Of a stretch of 7,823 nucleotides of DNA, positions 1 to 5,122 are shown piece after piece. This DNA comes from Methylovulum sp. (GTDB taxonomy: Bacteria > Pseudomonadota > Gammaproteobacteria > Methylococcales > Methylomonadaceae): positions 1-7,823 of the forward strand of contig JACXTQ010000255.1 in NCBI GenBank assembly GCA_016919605.1, in the 5' to 3' direction. Position 1 is the first letter of the stretch. Each line of letters starts with the position of its first letter. The notes below the pieces were generated by a model. The model worked only from the letters and a program-made list of their open reading frames with translations. It had not been told where the DNA came from and did not search any database. The translations under genes were made by a program, and so were the position numbers.

Positions 1-71
1 AAATTTTTTTATAAAATGTGAAAAGCTACCTATAAAAACAAAAAATTACCTGATAGAATCCATTAAATTTC

Positions 72-97
72 TTGACGCAGTTCACAGTTTTTATTTT
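72..97 (+). promoter_or_regulatory. Weak candidate sigma-70 promoter
   Basis: TTGACG at 72-77 resembles a -35 box, and a T-rich TATTTT at 92-97 could serve as a poor -10. The spacing is only 14 nt, so this is weak. The surrounding first 121 bases are AT-rich and hold no gene that I can see. Confidence 0.2.
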
Positions 98-106
98 CAA
101 CCTAGC

Positions 107-112
107 AAAAGG
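107..112 (+). promoter_or_regulatory. Ribosome binding site deciding the first start
   Basis: AAAAGG lies 9 nt before ATG 122 and only 3 nt before the alternative TTG at 116, so it supports ATG 122. Confidence 0.6.
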
Positions 113-121
113 TAATTGATT

Positions 122-748
122 ATGATAAAAAAACGCCGCTTTACAGCATTAAAGTTCGCCCTATTACTGCTAAGCAGCCAATTTGCTTTGGCTACTGATT
201 TCAGTTTTACGGGCAACTTCACCCAAGATAGCGATGTGCAGCTTTTTAATTTTTCCCTAGCCTCCGATTCTTCATCAGTTATCATTGAGACCTTGTCTTT
301 AAATGGCGGCGTTAATGCGGCTGGCACCACCATAGCCAGCGGGGGCTTTGACCCTTATCTGGCTATTTTTAGGAAAACCGATGGCCAATGGTTCTATTCC
401 ACCGAAATCAAAAACAAAGGTGATGAAGCGTTTATCGCAGACGGCCCGTTATTTGCCGGCAACTACATTTTGGCGTTGACCCAAACCGATAATTTTAGGG
501 CTGACGACCATTTATCCGATGGTTTCGCCTATGCGCTAGGTCTGACCAGCTTTGCCTCAATAGCCTTCACGACCAATGGTGGCGGTGGTAGTGGCCATTG
601 GGCCGTAGACATCAAAAATGTCGATTCGGCTGACATCCCCCCAATACCCACCCCAGCGGCACTGGCCTTAACGTTGATGGGTATGCTGAGTTGGCAACTA
701 AGCAAAAAAATCGCTAAAAAAGACCGTTTTACCCGAGCCGCCTCTTAG
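122..748 (+). CDS. Exported DVUA0089-like (FDP-motif) protein with PEP-CTERM-like tail
   Basis: A 208-residue protein, probably exported and surface-associated; its molecular role is unknown. Residues 1-24 form a clear Sec signal peptide: KKRR basic start, hydrophobic LLLL core, and ALA before the likely cleavage site ahead of TDFSF. The mature part opens with FSFTGNF and DVQLFNFSL, carries GGFDPYLAIF (FDP at residues 76-78), and later LFAGNYILALTQTDNF and LSDGFAY. I recognise this pattern from the DVUA0089 family, which often carries PEP-CTERM tails. The C-terminus fits: a Pro-rich IPTP (residues 175-178), a hydrophobic stretch to about 193, then a basic KKIAKK cluster. The usual Glu of PEP is missing, so sorting by an exosortase is uncertain. 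I chose ATG 122 over an in-frame TTG at 116 because AAAAGG at 107-112 is well spaced for it. No catalytic motif is visible. Confidence 0.85.
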   Translation: MIKKRRFTALKFALLLLSSQFALATDFSFTGNFTQDSDVQLFNFSLASDSSSVIIETLSLNGGVNAAGTTIASGGFDPYLAIFRKTDGQWFYSTEIKNKGDEAFIADGPLFAGNYILALTQTDNFRADDHLSDGFAYALGLTSFASIAFTTNGGGGSGHWAVDIKNVDSADIPPIPTPAALALTLMGMLSWQLSKKIAKKDRFTRAAS

Positions 749-757
749 GCTTTAACC

Positions 758-801
758 CTTAACCAGGAGTTGAAGCGAGACCATAAGGTTTAGGCAACTC
801 C
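758..801 (+). promoter_or_regulatory. Leader palindromes upstream of the collagen-like gene
   Basis: Two inverted repeats interleave. CTTAACC (758-764) can pair with GGTTTAG (787-793, one mismatch), and GGAGTTG (766-772) pairs perfectly with CAACTCC (795-801). The arms alternate, so in RNA they would be mutually exclusive or form a pseudoknot. CCATAAGGTTTAG (781-793) matches the motif found upstream of both collar genes, with CCATA 61 nt before the ATG. No T-run follows, so a plain intrinsic terminator is unlikely. Its role is unknown. Confidence 0.5.
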
Positions 802-832
802 ATAAATGACCTATAACTATTACTATTTTTTT

Positions 833-836
833 GGAG
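833..836 (+). promoter_or_regulatory. Ribosome binding site deciding the collagen-like start
   Basis: GGAG lies 5 nt before ATG 842. The longer reading from ATG 806 has no such site and would put a polar, Tyr-rich stretch in front of the signal peptide. Confidence 0.7.
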
Positions 837-841
837 TTACC

Positions 842-2191
842 ATGCGTTTATCTTTCAATCCTCTTTATGGGGCTATTTTATTGGCTTGCCTTAGCCACAG
901 TGCCCACGCCGTAGTCGTCCCACTCACTGCCGATGTCAATAGTTCAGCCACCAATGTCGGTAGCGCAATAAGCATCAACATCGGTTCCGGTAGCAAAGCC
1001 CTGTTCAACTTTGATTTATCGACACTGCCTAGTGGCATCACTTCCAGCGACGTTGCTAAAGCCACCTTGGTCTTTTATGTCAAAACGATTCCTAGCAGCG
1101 GCAAAATCCAAGCCAGCCCCATTACCCAAACATGGAGCGAAGGCACAGTCACCACCGCACCTACCCAAGGGGCGGCGGCGGCCAGCAGTGCCACCATAAG
1201 CCGTGCCAATAGCTATTTTGCCGTTGATGTCACTAATTTGGTTCTCGATTGGGTGGATAACCCCGCCAACAACAATGGCTTGGTGTTGGAACCGGATGCT
1301 TCGACAACTAACACCTCTATTACCCTAGACAGTAAAGAAGCTCTGCAAACCAGCCATCCGGCGTATCTTGAAATTGCCTTAAAAGGCCCGGCAGGCGCAG
1401 TAGGAGCTACGGGCCCAACTGGCCCGCAAGGCCCAACGGGGGCGACTGGCTTGACAGGAGCGACAGGTTCAACCGGCCCGCAAGGCCCAACAGGGGCAAC
1501 TGGCTTGACGGGGGCGACAGGTTCAACCGGCCCACAAGGCCCTACGGGGGCAACTGGCTTGACGGGGGCGACAGGTTCAACCGGCCCACAAGGCCCTACG
1601 GGGGCAACTGGCTTGACGGGGGCGACAGGTTCAACCGGCCCACAAGGCCCGACAGGGGCGACTGGAACGACCGGCCCGCAAGGCCCGACGGGTTCAACAG
1701 GGGCGACCGGAGCCACTGGCTCAACAGGTGCGACAGGTTCAACCGGCCCACAAGGCCCAACCGGCTCAACGGGTGCAACAGGTGCAACCGGCTCAACGGG
1801 CGCGACAGGTGCAACCGGCCCTGGCGTACCTACGGGCGGAACCGCCAATCAAGTCCTATCTAAAATTGATGGCACTAACTACAACACCCAATGGGTAACG
1901 CCTTCTTCAGGATCAGGCGGCACTGCCGTCTACAACGCTAGCGGCACCAGCCTTTCGTCTGCGCATATTGTTGTCGGCACCATAGCGATAACCTTCGCAA
2001 CAACCACAACAATCAATTTCTCCGGCAGCGCCCAATTTACCAACATTCCCGTTTGTACAGTAAGCGAATATGATGCAACCACAACACCACATCTGTTCAA
2101 AGTTGTTAGTGCAACCGCCACTTCCGTATCTATCCGTAATACTAATGGCTCAGTCAATTCAACAGCCGCTTATCATTGCATAGGTAACTAA
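842..2191 (+). CDS. Secreted collagen-like fibre protein: DNRLRE-like domain, Gly-X-Thr triple-helix tract, tail-fibre-like C-terminus
   Basis: A 449-residue protein, probably an extracellular fibre. Residues 1-23 are a signal peptide ending SHSAHA. Residues about 24-178 look like a DNRLRE domain: KALFNFDLSTLP, AKATLVFYV, ITQTWSEGTVT, VDVTNLVLDWVDNPANNNGLVLEP, then HPAYLEI. Residues 182-328 are 49 consecutive Gly-X-Y triplets, with Thr in 39 Y positions; Pro occurs only in X. Then GTANQVLSKIDGTNYNTQWV (347-366 region) resembles the linker seen in phage tail-fibre proteins. The last part ends in HCIGN and has two Cys that could pair. Such tracts normally trimerise into a collagen-type rod; Thr-rich tracts in spore proteins such as BclA carry O-glycans, which is only an analogy here. 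ATG 842 is chosen for its GGAG site and signal peptide. The triplet tract has internal DNA repeats, so its length may vary between strains. Confidence 0.9.
   Translation: MRLSFNPLYGAILLACLSHSAHAVVVPLTADVNSSATNVGSAISINIGSGSKALFNFDLSTLPSGITSSDVAKATLVFYVKTIPSSGKIQASPITQTWSEGTVTTAPTQGAAAASSATISRANSYFAVDVTNLVLDWVDNPANNNGLVLEPDASTTNTSITLDSKEALQTSHPAYLEIALKGPAGAVGATGPTGPQGPTGATGLTGATGSTGPQGPTGATGLTGATGSTGPQGPTGATGLTGATGSTGPQGPTGATGLTGATGSTGPQGPTGATGTTGPQGPTGSTGATGATGSTGATGSTGPQGPTGSTGATGATGSTGATGATGPGVPTGGTANQVLSKIDGTNYNTQWVTPSSGSGGTAVYNASGTSLSSAHIVVGTIAITFATTTTINFSGSAQFTNIPVCTVSEYDATTTPHLFKVVSATATSVSIRNTNGSVNSTAAYHCIGN
1421..1636 (+). repeat. Four 54-bp tandem repeats in the collagen tract
   Basis: Four in-frame copies of an 18-residue unit, GPQGPTGATGLTGATGST. 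Copies 3 (1529-1582) and 4 (1583-1636) are identical at DNA level, while copies 1 and 2 differ by synonymous changes, pointing to a recent duplication of the last unit. A fifth, broken copy follows. Confidence 0.95.
1673..1816 (+). repeat. Two 72-bp tandem repeats in the collagen tract
   Basis: Two eight-triplet units, each starting GPQGPTGSTGATGATGST. They are nearly identical as protein (the last triplet is GST or GAT) but clearly diverged in synonymous positions, so this duplication looks older than the 54-bp one. Confidence 0.85.
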
Positions 2192-2221
2192 CTGACCTTA
2201 CCCAGAAAAATTTACATGGTT

Positions 2222-2264
2222 CCCCCCCTTTATCCTAATCCTATTGCCTGAGTAGAGGCGGGGG
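2222..2264. repeat. C-rich / G-rich stem-loop after the collagen-like gene
   Basis: CCCCCCCTTTA (2222-2232) can pair with TAGAGGCGGGGG (2253-2264) with one bulged C, leaving a 20-nt loop. No T-run follows on the plus strand, so a standard intrinsic terminator is doubtful. It occupies the position that the CCTTTCAG stem-loop holds in the next spacer. Confidence 0.5.
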
Positions 2265-2293
2265 AGTTAAAACCTAAAGCCTGTACATTTACC

Positions 2294-2322
2294 ACTTAAC
2301 CGAATCCGCCATACGGTTAAGT
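2294..2322 (+). promoter_or_regulatory. CTTAACC/GGTTAAG leader hairpin upstream of the first collar gene
   Basis: A perfect 9-bp stem (2294-2302 with 2314-2322) encloses an 11-nt loop holding CGCCATA. It ends 46 nt before ATG 2369. The same palindrome lies before the second collar gene. TTTTATT follows 4 nt later, so it could also end transcription from the previous gene. I favour a shared regulatory leader because its distance to the start codon is conserved. Confidence 0.55.
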
Positions 2323-2356
2323 TGGCTTTTATTGAATGGCGAATACTATAATTATT

Positions 2357-2362
2357 GAGGAG
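2357..2362 (+). promoter_or_regulatory. Ribosome binding site deciding the first collar start
   Basis: GAGGAG lies 6 nt before ATG 2369. The identical GAGTTCATT spacing sequence precedes the second collar gene at ATG 3120, so the upstream ATG 2336 is not the start. Confidence 0.8.
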
Positions 2363-2368
2363 TTCATT

Positions 2369-2902
2369 ATGTCAGAACCTTTTGTCGGCGAAATTCGTAT
2401 GGTCGGTTTTAATTATCCCCCACGCGGTTGGGCCTTATGTGATGGCCATACACTTCCCGTTGCCCAATACCAAGCCCTGTTTGCCTTACTGGGCACAACC
2501 TACGGTGGCGATGGACGCACTACCTTTGGCTTACCCGATTTACGCGGGCGGGTACCTGTAAACCAAGGTACAGGCCCTGGTTTAAGCACTTATGTGATGG
2601 GTCAAAAAGGCGGTAGCGAAACAGTTACCTTAACTAGCGCCCAAATACCTAACCATACCCATAGCTTGAACGTTTCCAGCGGCCAAGGCAATCTTGCGAC
2701 CCCTGTCAACAACTTCTTAGCAGTACCTGTCGATAACAATGGTACCGCCAATATGCAAGATTTTGCCGGTTTGGCTAACGCAGCCATGAATACGGCGGCG
2801 ATTGGTGCGACAGGTGGCAACCAAGCCCATACCAACATACAGCCGTTTTTGTGTGTAAACTTCATTATTGCCTTAAACGGTATCTTCCCAAGCAGAAACT
2901 AA
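2369..2902 (+). CDS. Phage tail-collar domain protein (MdpB type), copy 1
   Basis: A 177-residue protein of the phage tail-collar / microcystin-dependent-protein family. The collar domain fills residues 1-70: SEPFVGEIRMVGFNYPPRGWALCDG, then YQALFALLGTTYGGDGRTTFGLPDLRGRVPV. A Gly/Ser/Asn-rich middle follows, and the end QPFLCVNFIIALNGIFPSRN is the usual family close. In phages such domains sit in tail fibres; stand-alone chromosomal copies like this one usually occur in tandem sets outside any prophage, with no agreed function. No signal peptide is visible. No capsid, sheath, baseplate or lysis genes are present here, so this is not a visible prophage. It is about two-thirds identical to the second copy by eye. 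The start is set by GAGGAG and by identity with the second copy's start region. Confidence 0.92.
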   Translation: MSEPFVGEIRMVGFNYPPRGWALCDGHTLPVAQYQALFALLGTTYGGDGRTTFGLPDLRGRVPVNQGTGPGLSTYVMGQKGGSETVTLTSAQIPNHTHSLNVSSGQGNLATPVNNFLAVPVDNNGTANMQDFAGLANAAMNTAAIGATGGNQAHTNIQPFLCVNFIIALNGIFPSRN

Positions 2903-2959
2903 GGGCGAGTCTTGCCACAATCTCGGCTTATTAAAAATGGGCGTGGCATAAATGGATAT

Positions 2960-3016
2960 CCGCCAGCCCTTTCAGGCTTTTTTCTTTACGCACAAGGTGC
3001 TGAAAGGTCTGGGCGG
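2960..3016. repeat. CCTTTCAG stem-loop, copy 1
   Basis: CCTTTCAG (2968-2975) pairs with CTGAAAGG (3000-3007) around a 24-nt loop. After one mismatch the stem continues outward as CCGCCAG against CTGGGCGG, with one bulged G. The element begins 58 nt after the collar stop. A short AGCC/GGCT hairpin followed by TTTTT (2965-2982) lies inside and could be a weak terminator. Confidence 0.65.
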
Positions 3017-3043
3017 CACTGCCAGAATGATTTGCCCACCCTT

Positions 3044-3070
3044 CTTAACCTGATTCGCCATAGGGTTAAG
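3044..3070 (+). promoter_or_regulatory. CTTAACC/GGTTAAG leader hairpin upstream of the second collar gene
   Basis: CTTAACC (3044-3050) and GGTTAAG (3064-3070) form a 7-bp stem; a wobble pair can extend it inward. The loop contains CGCCATA, as in the first copy, and both copies have 13 nt between the 7-bp arms. It ends 49 nt before ATG 3120. Confidence 0.55.
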
Positions 3071-3119
3071 CGGCCCTTTATCTTAACGGCGGATACTAAT
3101 TATTATTAAGGAGTTCATT

Positions 3120-3659
3120 ATGTCAGAACCTTTTATCGGTGAAATCCGTATGGCAGGTTTTAATTTTGCCCCGCAACCGGGCTGGGCTTTATGTGATGGC
3201 AAATTGCTATCCATTAACGAAAACCCAGCACTGTTTGCCCTACTCGGCACAACCTACGGTGGCGATGGCCAAAACACCTTTGGCTTGCCCGACTTACGCA
3301 GCCGAGTTCCGGTAAATGAAGGCAACGGCCCAGGGTTAAGCCCTTATGTAATGGGCGAACTCAGCGGCTTCGAATCGATGACCTTATCCAATATCACGCT
3401 ACCCAGCCATAGCCATGCTTTAAACGTGTCCAGCGCAGATGGGACTTTACCGACACCAGTGGGTAATTTTTTGGCGAAACCTATTGATACAAACACCAGT
3501 GCCGATATGCAGAATTTTGCCAGTGCACCCAATTCCATCATGAACCCAACAGCGATTAGCGGGATACCTAATAGCGGTCAAGCACACCCTAACCTACAGC
3601 CCTATTTGTGCGTAAATTTTATCATTGCGTTATATGGCATCTTCCCAAGCAGAAACTAA
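3120..3659 (+). CDS. Phage tail-collar domain protein (MdpB type), copy 2
   Basis: A 179-residue paralogue of the preceding gene. The collar domain is clear: SEPFIGEIRMAGFNF, GWALCDGKLL, ALFALLGTTYGGDGQNTFGLPDLRSRVPV; the end is QPYLCVNFIIALYGIFPSRN. Differences cluster in the middle, residues about 80-160, which is the part expected to vary between tandem family members. AAGGAG (3108-3113) sets the start. Homology with the first copy extends through the upstream leader and about 25 nt past the stop, so gene and flanks were duplicated together. No signal peptide is visible; export, if it occurs, would need another route. Confidence 0.92.
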   Translation: MSEPFIGEIRMAGFNFAPQPGWALCDGKLLSINENPALFALLGTTYGGDGQNTFGLPDLRSRVPVNEGNGPGLSPYVMGELSGFESMTLSNITLPSHSHALNVSSADGTLPTPVGNFLAKPIDTNTSADMQNFASAPNSIMNPTAISGIPNSGQAHPNLQPYLCVNFIIALYGIFPSRN

Positions 3660-3714
3660 GGGTGTGTTTTTCCAGAATTGCTAAGGCGGGTAAGACATAA
3701 CAACTCCACTAAAC

Positions 3715-3754
3715 CCTTTCAGGTTTTATGCCTCTAGGGCGACAATCTGAAAGG
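3715..3754. repeat. CCTTTCAG stem-loop, copy 2
   Basis: CCTTTCAG (3715-3722) pairs with CTGAAAGG (3747-3754) around a 24-nt loop, the same arms and loop length as the copy after the first collar gene. The loop sequences differ, so the arms and spacing seem to be what is kept. It starts 55 nt after the collar stop. Confidence 0.65.
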
Positions 3755-3755
3755 C

Positions 3756-3785
3756 CTTAAGCCGCTTTAGCCATAGCTGAGGTTA
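3756..3785 (+). promoter_or_regulatory. Degenerate leader motif upstream of the acetyltransferase
   Basis: CTTAAGC followed by GCCATA and then GAGGTTA resembles the leader palindrome of the collar genes. CCATA (3771-3775) is 60 nt before ATG 3831, as in the intact copies. The stem is poor, so this may be a relic of another duplicated unit or a weak site. Confidence 0.3.
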
Positions 3786-3830
3786 TGCCTTTCTGTTACC
3801 ATTTTCACCTTTAGCCGACATCCCTATCCC

Positions 3831-4313
3831 ATGCAGGCGATTACCCTACGCCCCGAAACGGCGATTGACGAACCCTTGTTACGACAAATTTATGCGGCCA
3901 GCCGCAACGAAGAGCTGGCCGCCGTACCTTGGGCAGATGCGCAAAAAAGCGCTTTTCTGGATATGCAGTTTAATTTGCAACGCAGCCATTATCGGCAACA
4001 CTATCCGAATGCCGAATTCTTAATTATCAGCCAAGCAAATACGCCTATTGGGCGCTATTATCTGCATCGTGGCGCAACCGATTTGCTGCTGATAGACATT
4101 GCTTTATTGCCGCCTTACCGCAGGCAAGGCATTGGTAGCTTGCTGTTGCACAACCTGCTGGCAGAAGCTGAAGAAGCGGATAAACCGGTGCAACTGCATG
4201 TGGAGCAGTTCAATCCCGCACAACACCTTTACCGCAAACTGGGTTTTTCGGTTATTGAAGATAAAGGCGTACACTTTTTTATGCAATGGCAACCACCTGC
4301 CAGAAAAAATTAA
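3831..4313 (+). CDS. GNAT-family N-acetyltransferase
   Basis: A 160-residue protein, the usual size for a single GNAT domain, expected to transfer an acetyl group from acetyl-CoA to an amine. The acetyl-CoA pyrophosphate loop is RRQGIGS (residues 97-103), following beta-strand 4 LLLIDIALLPPY. The motif B region NPAQHLYRKLGFSVIEDKG is typical. The substrate cannot be read from the sequence. ATG 3831 gives a full-length N-terminal strand (AITLRPETAIDE), but no good Shine-Dalgarno sequence precedes it. It is the first gene of a same-strand run; the hydroxylase starts 5 nt after its stop, so the two are very likely co-transcribed. Confidence 0.9.
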   Translation: MQAITLRPETAIDEPLLRQIYAASRNEELAAVPWADAQKSAFLDMQFNLQRSHYRQHYPNAEFLIISQANTPIGRYYLHRGATDLLLIDIALLPPYRRQGIGSLLLHNLLAEAEEADKPVQLHVEQFNPAQHLYRKLGFSVIEDKGVHFFMQWQPPARKN

Positions 4314-4318
4314 AAACC

Positions 4319-5122
4319 ATGCACTTTCAAACAACTATATCGGCCTGCCGTTTGCCGTTACCGTTTAATGCCGAGCAACTTCAGACGGAGGCGGCAAATT
4401 TAGCCGCCTCCGACTGGCAAGCCCATTTTAATAACGCCATTTATCAGGGCGATTGGAGTGCCGCCGCCTTACGCGCCGTGCCAGGCAGCCATAACGCGAT
4501 TTATTCCGACCCTAACGCCGATAATTGGACGGATACGCCGTTATTGGAGCGTTGCCCTCATTTGCAAGCCGCCTTAAGCCAGTTTGCCTGCCCGCTGTTA
4601 TCAGCGCGGCTCTTACGGCTCGCACCTGGAGCCGTTATCAATGAACACCGCGATCATGGCTTAGGCCTGGATGTCGGCGAAGTCCGCATCCATCTGGTTA
4701 TCGCCACTAACCCCGATGTCGAGTGCCGCATCAATGGCAGCTCTTACCATTGGGCGGCGGGAGAATGCTGGTACGCTGATTTTAGCCTACCGCATTTTTT
4801 TGCCAACCGGGGTGACACCGAGCGCATCCATCTGGTGATAGACTGTAAAGTTAATGACTGGCTACTGGCACTCTTAGCCACTGCCGAACAAGCCACGCCC
4901 AACGTATCCACCCTACCACCGCTGACGGTTGCTTGGCTGTACCAACACCTACAAAACGATGCACAGCTGCACCGGCAATTATTTGCCATTAATACCAAAG
5001 ATGACTTTATCGCCGCCCTGGCCAGTGTTGCCGAACGTTCTGGGCATAGCTTGGACGAGCCGGAATTAAGGCAGATGATGCGCCAAAACCATCGAGCTTG
5101 GATTGAAAGGAATTTGCCATGA
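4319..5122 (+). CDS. Aspartyl/asparaginyl beta-hydroxylase family dioxygenase with Nif11-like C-terminal segment
   Basis: A 267-residue Fe(II)/2-oxoglutarate dioxygenase of the AspH type, expected to hydroxylate a side chain in a peptide or protein. The core is residues about 90-182: SARLLRLAPGAVINEHRDHG, GEVRIHLVIATNPDVE, GECWYADFSLPHFFANRGDTERIHLVIDCKVNDWL. Likely iron ligands are H110 (with D112) and H159; R169, ten residues after H159, would bind 2-oxoglutarate, by comparison with AspH. Residues about 204-255 (LYQHLQNDAQLHRQLFAINTK, then DDFIAALASVAERSGHSLDE, then PELRQMM) follow the pattern of Nif11-type domains, known from RiPP leader peptides. ATG 4319 is preferred; ATG 4286 would overlap the acetyltransferase. 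Neither has a strong Shine-Dalgarno sequence. The stop overlaps the next start by 4 nt (ATGA), a sign of translational coupling. Confidence 0.88.
   Translation: MHFQTTISACRLPLPFNAEQLQTEAANLAASDWQAHFNNAIYQGDWSAAALRAVPGSHNAIYSDPNADNWTDTPLLERCPHLQAALSQFACPLLSARLLRLAPGAVINEHRDHGLGLDVGEVRIHLVIATNPDVECRINGSSYHWAAGECWYADFSLPHFFANRGDTERIHLVIDCKVNDWLLALLATAEQATPNVSTLPPLTVAWLYQHLQNDAQLHRQLFAINTKDDFIAALASVAERSGHSLDEPELRQMMRQNHRAWIERNLP

Noticed and set aside
1421..1816. Regular repeats that could suggest a CRISPR array
   Set aside because: The units abut with no unique spacers, stay in frame and encode Gly-X-Y triplets.
1213..1848. Long minus-strand reading frame of 211 codons opposite the collagen tract
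   Set aside because: It is a Pro-Val-Ala repeat that mirrors the Gly-X-Thr codons. The plus-strand protein has a signal peptide, recognisable domains and a ribosome binding site; this frame has none.
2294..2322. Integron attC site, since ACTTAAC and GTTAAGT fit the RYYYAAC and GTTRRRY ends
   Set aside because: The two ends are only about 15 nt apart, far shorter than known attC sites. No integrase is present, and all genes lie in operon-like order.
2347..2352. Perfect TATAAT as a -10 box for the first collar gene
   Set aside because: A start about 7 nt downstream would fall inside the ribosome binding site at 2357-2362, leaving no usable leader. The matching position before the second collar gene lacks the box.
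2912..3109. Open frame of 65 codons between the collar genes
   Set aside because: It covers the stem-loop and leader palindromes that recur in other spacers and has no ribosome binding site or family resemblance.
2369..3659. Prophage remnant because of the tail-collar domains
   Set aside because: No other phage structural, packaging, lysis or integration gene is visible in the window. Stand-alone tandem collar genes are common in bacterial chromosomes.
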